Positions 1-9,378 of a DNA stretch of 64,000 nucleotides are shown piece after piece. A program made the position numbers and the translations under genes. Numbering within the stretch: position 1 is the first letter of the stretch; each line of letters starts with the position of its first letter. The notes beneath the pieces were generated by a model that saw nothing but the letters and a program-made list of their open reading frames with translations, did no database searches and had not been told where the DNA came from. The stretch covers positions 1-64,000 of the forward strand of contig NZ_WOFB01000014.1 of the NCBI RefSeq assembly GCF_009733865.1. Direction: 5' to 3'. This DNA is from Oceanobacillus salinisoli. Lineage in GTDB: Bacteria > Bacillota > Bacilli > Bacillales > Amphibacillaceae.

Positions 1-39
1 TGAAAAAAGTATTTGACATTGTACGCTAAGCAATAAAAA

Positions 40-75
40 AGCAGACCCCCTTTCTTTTCGTGAGCCTGCTGCGAT
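40..75 (-). terminator. Rho-independent terminator of ydcC
   Basis: Read on the minus strand just after the ydcC stop, GCAGGCTC pairs with GGGTCTGC (two G-T pairs) and is followed by a run of six T. This is the usual intrinsic terminator layout. Confidence 0.75.
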
Positions 76-83
76 ATATCACG

Positions 84-1115
84 TTATTTCACTGCTTTGC
101 CTTGAACAGATTGTGCTACTTGAATTAACTCTTCTCTTGTTAATTCATCACTTGCCAATGTATAATCGACTCCATTGTAATTCCATTCAATTTTATTCTC
201 ACTTAAAGCTGCTAGCGTATACCCTAAATTCACAATATCTCCCTCTACCTCTTGCGGAGCATTCAGGGTGGTTACAGCATCCGAGCGTTCTTGAATGAAA
301 GTAAAGTTTTTATCACCTTCAAATGTTAAAATAACCCTTTTGCCATTTTCGAGATCCACTTCTCTTTGTTCCATTACTTCTGCACCTGCAGTGAATTCCG
401 GCATTACCACTTCCAGAACATTATCCGCAGTCTCCTCTTCCGCTCCAGCAGAAGCAGGTGCACTGGTATCACTGGAAGCCATGTTTTTATCCATAGAAAA
501 GTCATCTTCATTAAATGTAGGATTAAGTTCAAAACTTGTGAAATTCACTTCTACCAAGGCATTATCATCTTTATCTAATACTCTTACTAGAACTGGCGTG
601 TAATCTTCCTTATCAAAGTGAATTTCCTGATATGGCAAGTTGTTATTGCTTTGATAATTTGTTTTAGTTCTAAAAATATAGTCCGTTTCCGTTGTTTCAA
701 AGGTTGCTTCCGGATCCGCAATAACGTCTTCAACCAATGATTGGTATAAATATGGCTGACTACCGTTATCTGGCCACTCTGTTTGGAATTTAAAGCTCTT
801 TTCCAATGACGGAGTCAATACAAAAACACCATCTTCATTTTTCAGGATAATTTGGCTGCCTTTTTCATCGGACTCACTGGAAAGGGCAACACGATATAAT
901 TCTTCTTTTTGATGCCATATATCAATGTTAAATTTCTGTTCTTCCTCTCCGGTATTCATGGACATTTCTGCTTTTGCTTTATATCCTGTCATCTCTTCCA
1001 ACTTCTTTTGCAGTTCACCGACAACATCTTCCTGTGTTTTTTCACCACATGCTGCTAATACCAGCACAATTAAACCGAGTACCATTAGTTTTAAAGTTAC
1101 ATTTAGTCTTCTCAT
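84..1115 (-). CDS. ydcC: YdcC-like sporulation lipoprotein (LolA-type fold)
   Basis: Predicted secreted lipoprotein of about 343 residues. The signal peptide has a hydrophobic core and the lipobox LAAC, so the mature protein should be anchored to the outer face of the membrane. The body looks like the LolA/MucB-type outer-membrane-lipoprotein-sorting fold found in Bacillus YdcC. An acidic, Ala/Ser-rich linker near residues 215-235 separates two halves. The second in-frame ATG was chosen because AAGGGAG lies 8 nt upstream, while the first ATG is only 2 nt from it. It lies downstream of nnr and acpS, as ydcC follows acpS in B. subtilis. The family is linked to sporulation; its biochemical role is not known to me. 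Confidence 0.82.
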   Translation of the reverse strand: MRRLNVTLKLMVLGLIVLVLAACGEKTQEDVVGELQKKLEEMTGYKAKAEMSMNTGEEEQKFNIDIWHQKEELYRVALSSESDEKGSQIILKNEDGVFVLTPSLEKSFKFQTEWPDNGSQPYLYQSLVEDVIADPEATFETTETDYIFRTKTNYQSNNNLPYQEIHFDKEDYTPVLVRVLDKDDNALVEVNFTSFELNPTFNEDDFSMDKNMASSDTSAPASAGAEEETADNVLEVVMPEFTAGAEVMEQREVDLENGKRVILTFEGDKNFTFIQERSDAVTTLNAPQEVEGDIVNLGYTLAALSENKIEWNYNGVDYTLASDELTREELIQVAQSVQGKAVK

Positions 1116-1168
1116 ATACATATCTCCCTTGTCTCAAAACATCAGGGAACTATTTTCACATGCAAATT

Positions 1169-2686
1169 TCAAGAAATAGTACGATATACTTTCGAAATGC
1201 CGTCAATGACATCTGTTGCCATTAAATCATAGTAAGTGTTTTGTCCTTCTACTTGAATATCTGCGGACCTACCATGAAGATAGCAAGCATTACACAATGA
1301 TTGGAATAGGTCATGATGCTGCAAAATCATTGCAAGGACAATTCCTGTTAATACATCACCACTTCCACCTTTAGCCAGACCTTGATTTCCTGTCCGGTTT
1401 ACCATCTGCTTTCCATCAGGTGATGTTATAATCGTATATTTCCCCTTTAATACGACATACACACCATACTCCTTGGCAAATTCCATGGAATAATGAAATG
1501 GCGCCATTAGCAACTCAGAAACAGACAAATCCAGTAACATCGCCATTTCTCCAGGGTGTGGAGTGATAACGGTTGGTGCTTGTCTCTCTTTCAGTACCGG
1601 AAGAGCTGATTTCATATGATACAGTCCATCAGCGTCTATTATAAGAGGAGAATCGGCTTGTTCCGTTATACTCCGCACAAGTTCAGCCGTCTTTTTTCTC
1701 CTTCCCATTCCAATACCTAAAGCGATGGCATGATAGCTGGAAATTGGAACTTCAACCTCATTTGTTAGGAAGCCATCCAATTCAGAAAGGGCTAGGTACA
1801 TCGTTTCTGGACAATGCGACGCAATGATCGGAATTACTTCCTTTACCGTACCCGCTGTAATTAAGCCTGCCCCCGCTTTTAATGCAGCTTGTACGGTCAT
1901 CGTGATTGAACCGGGCATTACTACACTTCCTCCAACAACTAACCCCCTGCCATGATTTCCTTTATGAGCATATGTTTCTCTTTTTGGCATCGTATCTCTA
2001 AAAAGCTGCTCACTCCATACCTTCCGATTGGCAAACTTTCGAAAAGCTTTTTCAGGAAATCCAATAGATACCACTTCCCATTGCCCATAAAAGGGGGCGG
2101 TTGCTTGAAGAAAGGCACTCATTTTCGCCGCTCCAACTACGAACGTGTAGTCTGCATCAACGCTCGTAAACGATTCTATCCCTTCGTCGGCAGGTAATCC
2201 AGTAGGAATATCGACGGAAATAACCGATGCTCTAGCATGGTTGACCTTCTTTACATAGCTCGATATCGGTTCCCGTAACTCACCTTTTACCCCTATTCCT
2301 AATACGGCATCAATTACTACGTCCGTCTCTGCTAAAATCACATTCAAATCGTCTCCTGATTTTATTTTAGTAAGGGCTCCGCCGCAGTTTAAAAACACCT
2401 GTTTATGATAACTGGCGTCCCCACTAACCTTTTCATCCGGAACAACTTGTACCGCTTTGACGTAGTATGTTTCCTCCATTAATGTCCTTGCAATGACAAA
2501 ACCATCACCGCCATTATTCCCTGGTCCTATTAGGACGGAGATTCGATCCTTCTTTCCAATCACTTGCTTTATTTTCTCGCTTACAGCTCTTCCGGCATTT
2601 TCCATTAACAGCTTTCCTTCGATTCCAATTTCTCGCATTGTGTAATGGTCAATACCGTACATTTCTTTTGCAGTGACAATATCCAA
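1169..2686 (-). CDS. nnr: Bifunctional NAD(P)H-hydrate epimerase / ADP-dependent dehydratase
   Basis: Repairs damaged NADHX and NADPHX. The N-terminal YjeF_N half epimerises the hydrate (motif IGPGNNGGDGF). The C-terminal ribokinase-like half dehydrates the S form at the cost of ADP (motifs ITPHPGE and AKGGSGDVLTG). At about 505 residues it matches the full bifunctional length. The start is most likely TTG at 2686, with AGGAGGG placed 6 nt upstream; an upstream ATG at 2740 gives an unconserved extension and has no ribosome binding site. It sits between acpS and ydcC, an insertion relative to the B. subtilis order. Confidence 0.92.
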   Translation of the reverse strand: MDIVTAKEMYGIDHYTMREIGIEGKLLMENAGRAVSEKIKQVIGKKDRISVLIGPGNNGGDGFVIARTLMEETYYVKAVQVVPDEKVSGDASYHKQVFLNCGGALTKIKSGDDLNVILAETDVVIDAVLGIGVKGELREPISSYVKKVNHARASVISVDIPTGLPADEGIESFTSVDADYTFVVGAAKMSAFLQATAPFYGQWEVVSIGFPEKAFRKFANRKVWSEQLFRDTMPKRETYAHKGNHGRGLVVGGSVVMPGSITMTVQAALKAGAGLITAGTVKEVIPIIASHCPETMYLALSELDGFLTNEVEVPISSYHAIALGIGMGRRKKTAELVRSITEQADSPLIIDADGLYHMKSALPVLKERQAPTVITPHPGEMAMLLDLSVSELLMAPFHYSMEFAKEYGVYVVLKGKYTIITSPDGKQMVNRTGNQGLAKGGSGDVLTGIVLAMILQHHDLFQSLCNACYLHGRSADIQVEGQNTYYDLMATDVIDGISKVYRTIS

Positions 2687-2743
2687 TTTGTTCCCTCCTG
2701 CTGCATTAAAATATATGAGACAACCTAGGCAAATATGCAAAGG

Positions 2744-3100
2744 TTATTCCGCTTCAATGACAACTTGGGCGACAGCATATGCTTTACTATGGGTAATGGA
2801 AAGAAATATCCTTTCTTTTTCAAAACCCTTCACCTGAATCATCGGAGCGCCATGTTCATCTGGCAGCACCTCTATATGTTGAAAACTTAACTTTCCAATT
2901 CCAGTTCCAATCGCTTTCGCAAATGCCTCTTTTGCAGCAAATCTCCCTGCAGCAAACTCCACTTTTCGGTTCGTTTTTTGTAAGGCATCATATAAAAACT
3001 TTTCCTTACTTGTTAAAATTCGATCAACAAACTTTTCATTTGCTATACTCTTCTGAATTCTATCCAATTCAATTATATCAATTCCAATTCCTTTTATCAT
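2744..3100 (-). CDS. acpS: Holo-[acyl-carrier-protein] synthase
   Basis: Transfers 4'-phosphopantetheine from CoA to the serine of apo-ACP, activating it for fatty acid synthesis in the cytoplasm. The protein of about 118 residues has the AcpS signatures: [10 protein letters not shown] with the Mg-binding Asp at the N-terminus, [15 protein letters not shown] in the middle, and SITHSKAYA near the end. The ATG at 3100 was chosen over the one 15 nt upstream because GAGGAG lies 7 nt before it. It is likely co-transcribed with nnr and ydcC and runs divergently from the rhomboid gene. Confidence 0.95.
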   Translation of the reverse strand: MIKGIGIDIIELDRIQKSIANEKFVDRILTSKEKFLYDALQKTNRKVEFAAGRFAAKEAFAKAIGTGIGKLSFQHIEVLPDEHGAPMIQVKGFEKERIFLSITHSKAYAVAQVVIEAE

Positions 3101-3225
3101 ATCTTTACTCCTCATTTTATGTATAGCTTACAATAGTCATAGGCTATAATTTTAAGTATTATAATAATAGTACACTTTTACTAAGAGATTAAAAATTATT
3201 TCATTTAGGGAGGTAATACCTTCAC

Positions 3226-3996
3226 ATGTTTATTCGGAATGAACGAAGCATAAAAGAGTTCATGGAGTATTATCCAGTTGTTTCCACTCTGGTAATCATC
3301 CATCTAGTGCTTTGGCTAATCATAGATTTCCTTGCGCTTCCAATTGGAGCAATGATTGAAGCCTGGGGAATAGGAGATAACTTCTTAATTGCACAAGGTC
3401 AGTATTGGCGCTTATTTACTCCAATATTCCTTCATGGCGATTTGATGCATGCGTTGTTTAATTCATTTTCCCTTGTGTTATTCGGTCCTGCACTGGAGCA
3501 AATGGTAGGGAAGTCAAAATTCTTGCTCGCCTATTTTGGTGCAGGAATTATTGGGAACTTAGGTACGTTTATATTTGGCCCTGAGTATTACTGGCATCTC
3601 GGTGCATCTGGTGCTGTGTTTGGATTGTTTGGCATTTATATTTTCATGGTGATGAATCGAAAACACTTAATCGATCAAGTGAGTGCACAAATGGTCAGCG
3701 TAATATTGGTTATAGGTTTAGTAATGACCTTTTTCCGTTCCGGTATAAATGTATATGCGCATTTATTTGGTTTTATTGGCGGATTTATCCTTGCACCACT
3801 TGTTTTAAAACATGCTTTGCCTTATTCTCCGTGGCGAAACCAAAGACGCCGTCGTTATTATGATGACGATGAAATTCAGTTTGACCCAAAACGTTGGAGA
3901 AAAAGAAGGTGGATTCCGGAAAAAATCAGAAAAAATTGGCTGTTAATTATCATCGGAATCCTAGCAATTATTGGCCTCTTGGGTCGATTCTTTTAA
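3226..3996 (+). CDS. ydcA: Rhomboid-family intramembrane serine protease
   Basis: A polytopic membrane protease that cleaves substrates within the bilayer. The catalytic serine is in GASGAVFG (Ser129) and the catalytic histidine in AHLFGFIGG (His179). WRLFTPIFLHGD is the usual loop-1 motif of the family. About six membrane helices form the core. They are followed by a very basic cytoplasmic tail (residues about 205-235, rich in Arg/Lys/Tyr/Asp) and a final C-terminal helix. GGGAGGT lies about 10 nt before the ATG. B. subtilis has the rhomboid YdcA at the same position beside acpS. Confidence 0.9.
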   Translation: MFIRNERSIKEFMEYYPVVSTLVIIHLVLWLIIDFLALPIGAMIEAWGIGDNFLIAQGQYWRLFTPIFLHGDLMHALFNSFSLVLFGPALEQMVGKSKFLLAYFGAGIIGNLGTFIFGPEYYWHLGASGAVFGLFGIYIFMVMNRKHLIDQVSAQMVSVILVIGLVMTFFRSGINVYAHLFGFIGGFILAPLVLKHALPYSPWRNQRRRRYYDDDEIQFDPKRWRKRRWIPEKIRKNWLLIIIGILAIIGLLGRFF

Positions 3997-4001
3997 TATT
4001 G

Positions 4002-4036
4002 GAGGGTGTCCTTATGAAACAAGGAACATCCTCTCC
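4002..4036. terminator. Inverted repeat between convergent genes, probable terminator
   Basis: GGAGG-TGT-CCTT pairs imperfectly with AAGG-ACA-CCTC between the convergent rhomboid and ydbT genes. The T-tract is weak on both strands, so termination is inferred mainly from position. Confidence 0.45.
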
Positions 4037-4038
4037 TT

Positions 4039-5472
4039 CTATCTTCTAACTTCTCTGGAATACCATTCCGCTAACCTATGAACATCCTCTTCCTTTAATT
4101 CTTTCAGTTTGTAATGTTTCCCAGCCCCCATCTTTCCAATGATGGCAATATCAAGTGTTGCTAGGTCTTCTTTTTGATGAAGGATATGCTGCTTTTTCTC
4201 CAAAGCTTGAATACGTTTCGGATACAGCATAACGGTTGTTTTACTTAATTTACGATATCGGATGGCTAACCGGTTTTTATCTAAGGAGAATCCAGCATCT
4301 TTATAACGAAAATAACCTAAAAACAAAAAAGCGATAAAGATCAGAATAAGAACCCAGCTTAACTGGGGTAAAAAGTAAATCATTGCTGCACTAAGCAAAA
4401 CAAAAAATAAGCTTGCCCTTATTAAATAGTACTTTAACCCTCTTTTTGGAACTTGGGTTATCTCTTTCATATCCAGGGAATACGCAGGAATTAAATGCTG
4501 CAGGAATTCCTCTACCTCCCCCTTCCGTAAAATCGGGAATAGCACCGTCGAGAAATCCTCCCCCTGATCCAATGTACTGCCTGCTACTTCTGCAAACAAA
4601 GTAACATATCCAAAGGGCTGTCTAATGATACTTTCCGTCATTCCCACCGCCTGAATTCTCTTAATGGGAACGGTTAATTGTTTTTTCTCCAACAACCCTC
4701 TTGTGATAAATAGTTCCTCATCATTTTTAGTAATCGTAAAGTTCCAATACTTTACCACCGTCCCTAAAATACCCAATATCCATACGACAACGAACAAAAT
4801 GATCACTAAACCAATAACGAAGATGATACTTAATCCAATGACCCATAGAATCATGGAATCGTAAAATTGTTCCGGGATAAATTGTTCCATCTCCGAAAAG
4901 GCAACCCCAATAAAGGCAAGAATAACACCTGCACTCCCTGAAGTAGCTCCAGCTAATAGCAGACGTTTGAAAGTGATGGTATACGTTTTATCATTATTCT
5001 GCATTCCATTCTCGTCGGTTGAATCTACTTCCGATGTGAACTCTTTAAACTCTCTGCGAATTCTCTTTCCTTCTTCATACTGAACTGCCTGTAAGGATAT
5101 CTCTGCTCCCGTGCCACCACTGGCTGTTTCAATTTGAACTTTGGCCAAGTGGAAAATACGATGAATAATTCCCTGTGTTAAATCAATCGATTGAATTCTA
5201 TTTTTCGAAACATGCCTTTCTTTTCGAATGAAAACACCATACTTGATCCATAGCTCATCCTGCTCGATTCTATATGTAAAGCGAATCCAGGAAAGAATAC
5301 TATAGGTAAGTAACAATATAACGATTGCTATTACAATCAACAAAAAATACATAAAGTGATTTTCTCTTACTGCAAAAAATCCAATCACAAAATAAAAGAA
5401 CCATCCTTTTAATGCCTGTAGAAACTTAAATAAAATCGTTGCCGGGTGCATGCGTTTAGCTTTAAACATCAT
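4039..5472 (-). CDS. ydbT: Membrane protein YdbT with bacterial PH (bPH2) domains
   Basis: A protein of about 477 residues with pairs of membrane helices near residues 15-60, 170-235 and 350-390. After each pair comes a bPH2 domain (for example after IRFTYRIEQDELWIKYG, TITKNDEELFITRG and SLDKNRLAIRYR). It is the large partner of YdbS. The ydbS stop overlaps its beginning and the ribosome binding site AAGGGTGG lies inside ydbS, so the two are translationally coupled. The start at 5472 gives 6 nt of spacing. In B. subtilis the pair has been linked to membrane-active antibiotic resistance; whether that holds here is inference. Confidence 0.85.
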   Translation of the reverse strand: MMFKAKRMHPATILFKFLQALKGWFFYFVIGFFAVRENHFMYFLLIVIAIVILLLTYSILSWIRFTYRIEQDELWIKYGVFIRKERHVSKNRIQSIDLTQGIIHRIFHLAKVQIETASGGTGAEISLQAVQYEEGKRIRREFKEFTSEVDSTDENGMQNNDKTYTITFKRLLLAGATSGSAGVILAFIGVAFSEMEQFIPEQFYDSMILWVIGLSIIFVIGLVIILFVVVWILGILGTVVKYWNFTITKNDEELFITRGLLEKKQLTVPIKRIQAVGMTESIIRQPFGYVTLFAEVAGSTLDQGEDFSTVLFPILRKGEVEEFLQHLIPAYSLDMKEITQVPKRGLKYYLIRASLFFVLLSAAMIYFLPQLSWVLILIFIAFLFLGYFRYKDAGFSLDKNRLAIRYRKLSKTTVMLYPKRIQALEKKQHILHQKEDLATLDIAIIGKMGAGKHYKLKELKEEDVHRLAEWYSREVRR

Positions 5473-5941
5473 CTTCATCCACCCTTGCCAGCGCAGATAT
5501 CCGATCTCTTAGTTCCCCTGCGTCTTCTTCATTTAGTGCCGGAATCTCATGTGTTGTTGCTGCAGTTGAGATCGTTACACTCGCTAGTCTAAATTTCTTT
5601 AAAACCGGACCTTGCTTCGTATCCACGTGCTGTACACGAATCATTGGGACCAAAGTTCTTGTCATTACCCATATCCCATACTGAATATAAATTTCCTGTT
5701 CAAAGATTTCATAACGCCATCTCTTCCATCGTAACGCTGGCAAAACAAAAACAAAGAAATATGTAGATAGAATACTAATCAGCACAGCAATCATGGTTAC
5801 CCAATATGGAAAATCAAAGATGTAAATGGCAACTCCAGTACCAATCGTTAGCAGCCATAATCCACTTATATAAATGATTGCCGTAATTTTCCACGCTTTT
5901 ATCGCATCTAAGGCGATTCGGTTTTTTGGCGGTTCCCTCAT
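5462..5941 (-). CDS. ydbS: Membrane protein YdbS, bPH2 (DUF304) domain
   Basis: A protein of about 159 residues with two adjacent membrane helices (about 15-70) followed by one bPH2 domain beginning near RYEIFEQEIYIQYG. The ATG at 5941 has AAGGAG 8 nt upstream; a GTG just before it is too close. Its end overlaps ydbT by about 11 nt, so the two proteins are probably made in a fixed ratio and act as a complex. The upstream region holds a good -10 (TATAAT) but no clear -35. Confidence 0.83.
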   Translation of the reverse strand: MREPPKNRIALDAIKAWKITAIIYISGLWLLTIGTGVAIYIFDFPYWVTMIAVLISILSTYFFVFVLPALRWKRWRYEIFEQEIYIQYGIWVMTRTLVPMIRVQHVDTKQGPVLKKFRLASVTISTAATTHEIPALNEEDAGELRDRISALARVDEDDV

Positions 5942-6074
5942 CACTTTCTCTCCTTTTTAAACTTTTAACTAAATTATACGTACGAATGAAAAAATAGTTT
6001 CATTACTATTGTCCTACCAACTTTCCATTTATACAATGCATTAGGCGTGATTTTCTTTTTTAACTAAAAAAATA

Positions 6075-6271
6075 GGCTCTTTTCGTAAGTTTTGTTGTTA
6101 ACCCCGCAGTAGATAGAAATCCTGACATAAGGTGCTTTGTTGATTTCCGCTCCGGGCAGTCGTGCACCTTAGGGCACGGCTTCAGCCTCCTTGGAAGAAA
6201 ACCACTTCCTGCTCAGGTCTAGACACCTGCTTTTCCCGCAGGAGTCGACTGCCCTCCACTACAATCAACCA
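6075..6271 (+). repeat. Mosaic intergenic repeat, copy A
   Basis: This gene-free stretch (5942-6560) contains a repeat that begins GGCTCTTTTCGTAAG. Its middle (about 6155-6250), read in reverse, matches the repeat near 57110-57200 through the shared words CCAGACCTGAGCAGGAAGTGG and GGAGGCTGA. The right part, CTGCCCTCcacTACAaTCAACCA, also recurs near 43500. There is no ORF. The GGCTCTTTTCG tip resembles ISL3-family ends, which suggests a non-autonomous element; that is inference. From 6272 to 6560 nothing else is recognisable. Confidence 0.65.
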
Positions 6272-6560
6272 GCTTAATAGTCGTTCGCCATGCTAAGAAT
6301 TTATTTAGCTAAAAAAAATGTTAGAGAGATAAAAGCATAAAATCAGCGGAGGAAATACACGAGCGCAACAATTAGGTCTCACAAATAAACAATTTACAAT
6401 GAATGACATATTTTACTCCAGATGAAATCGTCTTTTAAAAATAGATGACTTATTTTTAGGAATATTCAATTTATATGTTAACATTATATTAGCGTACAAA
6501 TTCTTATTCAACTAAGGGGCAGTAGTTAAGTTCAATAAGAAATAAATAGGAGGAGATTAC

Positions 6561-7139
6561 TTGAGAAAATGGTTTTTTGTTATTAGTTTATTTATGGCTT
6601 TATTCTCTTTATCAGCTTGTTCATCAGAACCCTCTCTGGAACTAGTAGACGCAAATGTTGATATTGTTAAAGGTAAAAATTTACTTGGGTCAATTGGGAT
6701 AACTGAAGGCGAAAGAAAAGGAGATGAGTTAATACCGGTAGCTTTATTTTATGAATTCACGATTAAAAATACTGGTGATAAAACAGTAGGTACTTCAGAA
6801 GTTGATAAAGGAATCGAACTTAAGATTGAACCTAAAGAAAAATTGAAATCAGTGTCAGAAGATGTAATAGGCTTCAATATTTATAATCCAGAAGATTATA
6901 ATGAGAGTGGTGTAGGATTTGGTCAAACTTTTGTATCAGTTCTTAAATCTGAACAAAAGGGTGAGTATACTCTTCACTATGAATTAGGTGTAAGCGAGGA
7001 AAATGCTCAAGTTCCACTCCTTGTACCTTCACAAGAAAAATTGGATGAGCTTGAGAGGCATTCATTTAATGCCTTTCTGGTTATAACAATCGAAAATCAA
7101 GAAATAGCAAGATTTGACCTGGATAATTTAAAAAACTAA
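6561..7139 (+). CDS. Hypothetical secreted lipoprotein
   Basis: A protein of 192 residues starting with TTG, 9 nt after AGGAGG. The N-terminus is a lipoprotein signal peptide (lipobox LSAC, Cys20). The mature part is hydrophilic and looks beta-rich, with phrases such as YEFTIKNTGDKTVG and LLVPSQEKLDELERHSFNAFLVITI that suggest an immunoglobulin-like extracellular fold. I do not recognise the family. It stands alone between repeat A and its own terminator, and its codon use is somewhat more AT-rich than its neighbours, which may point to an accessory gene. Confidence 0.75.
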   Translation: MRKWFFVISLFMALFSLSACSSEPSLELVDANVDIVKGKNLLGSIGITEGERKGDELIPVALFYEFTIKNTGDKTVGTSEVDKGIELKIEPKEKLKSVSEDVIGFNIYNPEDYNESGVGFGQTFVSVLKSEQKGEYTLHYELGVSEENAQVPLLVPSQEKLDELERHSFNAFLVITIENQEIARFDLDNLKN

Positions 7140-7209
7140 TTACTTTTTAAAATTTACTTTGCTGAATAAAAGGGTGCAGTTAGTCAAAGAAGTAATTATA
7201 AAAAATAAA

Positions 7210-7239
7210 GCTTAGAGATAAATTTCTCTAAGCCTTTTT
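7210..7239 (+). terminator. Terminator of the orphan lipoprotein gene
   Basis: GCTTAGAGA pairs perfectly with TCTCTAAGC around a 6-nt loop, followed by CTTTTTA. Confidence 0.85.
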
Positions 7240-7346
7240 AAGTGTGATTTATAGTGTGAATTTTGTTCTAAAAACCCATCAATATACTCTGTGATTTGGC
7301 ATTTTACACCTCACAAGTAAACCCGTTACTAGAATCAGTTTTTAGC

Positions 7347-8807
7347 TTATTTATTTCGGTTGCGGTTCTTTTGGAAATTTCCTTTACGGTTTCTTCCGCC
7401 TTGATTGCGTCCGCCTTGGTTACGCCCACCATAAAAGCGCTTCTTGTTGGATGATCTATTTCTCTTATCACCCTGCGCTTTTTTCACACTAATTGGCGCA
7501 ACAGAGGAAATGGTTACCGGTGTATCTTTACGTTCTTTGGTCATAAGCTTCAATGCTGCAGCTATTATGGACACTGAATCATGATCCTGCAACAGGTCAT
7601 TGGCAGCTTCATGATAGTCTTTTAAATCCTGTCTTTCAATGGTTTTAATTAATTTATCAATCGTAACTTGCTGCTGCCCTCTTTGTGCATCTTTATAAGA
7701 AGGAGGCATTAAACGTTTCATCTTGCTTTTCGTAACTTTCTCGATTAGGTGTAGATGCGCCATTTCTCTTGGCGTAATAAACGAAATAGCCTCACCGGTT
7801 TTTCCAGCTCTACCTGTTCGGCCAATCCGGTGTACATAGCTTTCAGGATCCTGTGGAATGTCAAAATTATATACATGGGTCACACCAGAAATATCCAGGC
7901 CTCTTGCGGCTACATCTGTTGCAACTAATACATCAAGACGTCCGTTTTTAAACTTATTTAATACAGACATCCGTTTTCCTTGTGTTAAGTCACCATGAAT
8001 TCCTTCTGCACGGTATCCTCTAGCCTGTAAACCTTCTGTTATTTCATCTACACGTTTTTTCGTTCTGCCGAAAACAATTGCTAAATCCGGCGAGTGAATA
8101 TCCAAATGATTATTAAGTGTTTCAAACTTTTGCTTCTCCGGGATTTCGATGAAGTACTGATCAATGTTCTCCACCGTCATCTCTTTTGCTTTCACTTTTA
8201 CTTCTTTTGGATTGTTCATTAAATTGGTTGCAATATCACGTATTTCTTTTGGCATTGTTGCAGAGAAAAGCAGTGTTTGATGGCCTTCTGGGATTCCTTT
8301 TAGGATTTCACGAATATCATCAATGAATCCCATGTTTAGCATTTCGTCTGCTTCGTCCAGTACAGCAACCTGAACCATACTTATATTGATTGTTTTTCTC
8401 CGCATATGGTCAAGTAATCGTCCCGGAGTTGCAACGACGATTTGCGGACCATCTTTCAATGCCCGAATTTGCCGGTCCATATGCTGCCCGCCAAAAATGG
8501 CTAATGCACGTATCCCGGTAAATTTCCCTATTCGGTTAACTTCTTCTGCAACCTGTATAGCAAGTTCTCTTGTTGGTGCTACAACAAGACCTTGCACTTT
8601 CCTCTGTTTCGGGTTAATTTTTTCAATCATTGGGATTCCAAATGCAGCAGTTTTTCCTGTACCTGTCTGTGCTTGCCCAATGACATCGTTGCCTTCCAGT
8701 CCGAGTGGAATGGTTTGTGCTTGAATCGGTGTCGCTTCCTCAAACCCCATTTTATTCAATGCTTTCATAATTGGGGCCGAAACGCCTAGCTCGTTAAATG
8801 TTGTCAC
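7347..8807 (-). CDS. cshA: DEAD-box ATP-dependent RNA helicase CshA
   Basis: An RNA helicase involved in mRNA turnover and ribosome assembly, active in the cytoplasm. All core motifs are present in order: the Q motif (PIQAQT), Walker A ([11 protein letters not shown]), [29 protein letters not shown] and [13 protein letters not shown]. The C-terminal tail has the spaced GGRNQ repeats and basic residues typical of CshA. At 486 residues it is close to the B. subtilis protein. The start is GTG at 8807 with AAGGAG 11 nt upstream. The location next to ydbST matches B. subtilis ydbR (cshA). Confidence 0.94.
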   Translation of the reverse strand: MTTFNELGVSAPIMKALNKMGFEEATPIQAQTIPLGLEGNDVIGQAQTGTGKTAAFGIPMIEKINPKQRKVQGLVVAPTRELAIQVAEEVNRIGKFTGIRALAIFGGQHMDRQIRALKDGPQIVVATPGRLLDHMRRKTINISMVQVAVLDEADEMLNMGFIDDIREILKGIPEGHQTLLFSATMPKEIRDIATNLMNNPKEVKVKAKEMTVENIDQYFIEIPEKQKFETLNNHLDIHSPDLAIVFGRTKKRVDEITEGLQARGYRAEGIHGDLTQGKRMSVLNKFKNGRLDVLVATDVAARGLDISGVTHVYNFDIPQDPESYVHRIGRTGRAGKTGEAISFITPREMAHLHLIEKVTKSKMKRLMPPSYKDAQRGQQQVTIDKLIKTIERQDLKDYHEAANDLLQDHDSVSIIAAALKLMTKERKDTPVTISSVAPISVKKAQGDKRNRSSNKKRFYGGRNQGGRNQGGRNRKGNFQKNRNRNK

Positions 8808-9249
8808 CTAATAGTCTACTCCTTTTTGTGAATATTTCCGCAAAAGAGGCCTAATATTTTTCTCATACTTTATCATGTACTTTGGAAACTTTATACATAT
8901 ATACTTGTTCATGATCCAGCGCTAATTTCAACTCAGTTCACTAAACAAGTAAAATGCCACTTCTGATTTTTATTGTTTCCATCTTATTTAAAGGTAAACT
9001 CATATTATCAAATGAATAGAAATTTTGTTTTTTATCCTCATCAATTGTTAAAGTATAAAAAAGGCGTCACCAAGGTTTTGGCAATATTTGGTAAGAGGCC
9101 TCTAACTATGCATGTTATATCATAACATACTTAAGTGAATCATATCTACTAACTAGCCAGTTTCGTGATTTTTTTATATTGGCATGGTAGAATGATTTTG
9201 TTATAAATATTATATCCAAACCGTATTTCATTCTTACATATAACCAATA
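8808..9249. other. Gene-free leader region of cshA
   Basis: AT-rich, with no supported ORF. A hairpin-like segment at about 9062-9104 (CCAAGGTTTTGG within AGGCGTCA...GAGGCCT) could form in the long cshA leader. No known riboswitch is recognised. Confidence 0.4.
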
Positions 9250-9353
9250 AGAAAAGCGCAAGCGCCTGTTTAGCGACGTACGAAGGTGAGGGGAGTCTCG
9301 CTAGTCGCTGGGCGCTGGAGCTAGACATCGAAGCAAAAAATTTATACTTTCTT
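9250..9353 (-). repeat. Stem-loop intergenic repeat (short form), copy 1
   Basis: The reverse complement of the element at 63893-63995, and of the outer parts of 58051-58458. Shared words include GCGCAAGCGCC, GTTTAGCGACGTACG, TAGTCGCTGGGCG and GGAGCTAGACATC. CGCC...TAGCGAC pairs with GTCGCTGGGCG to make a long hairpin. No coding capacity. Confidence 0.85.
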
Positions 9354-9378
9354 ATCTTTCAAAGAAAGGGAGATGATG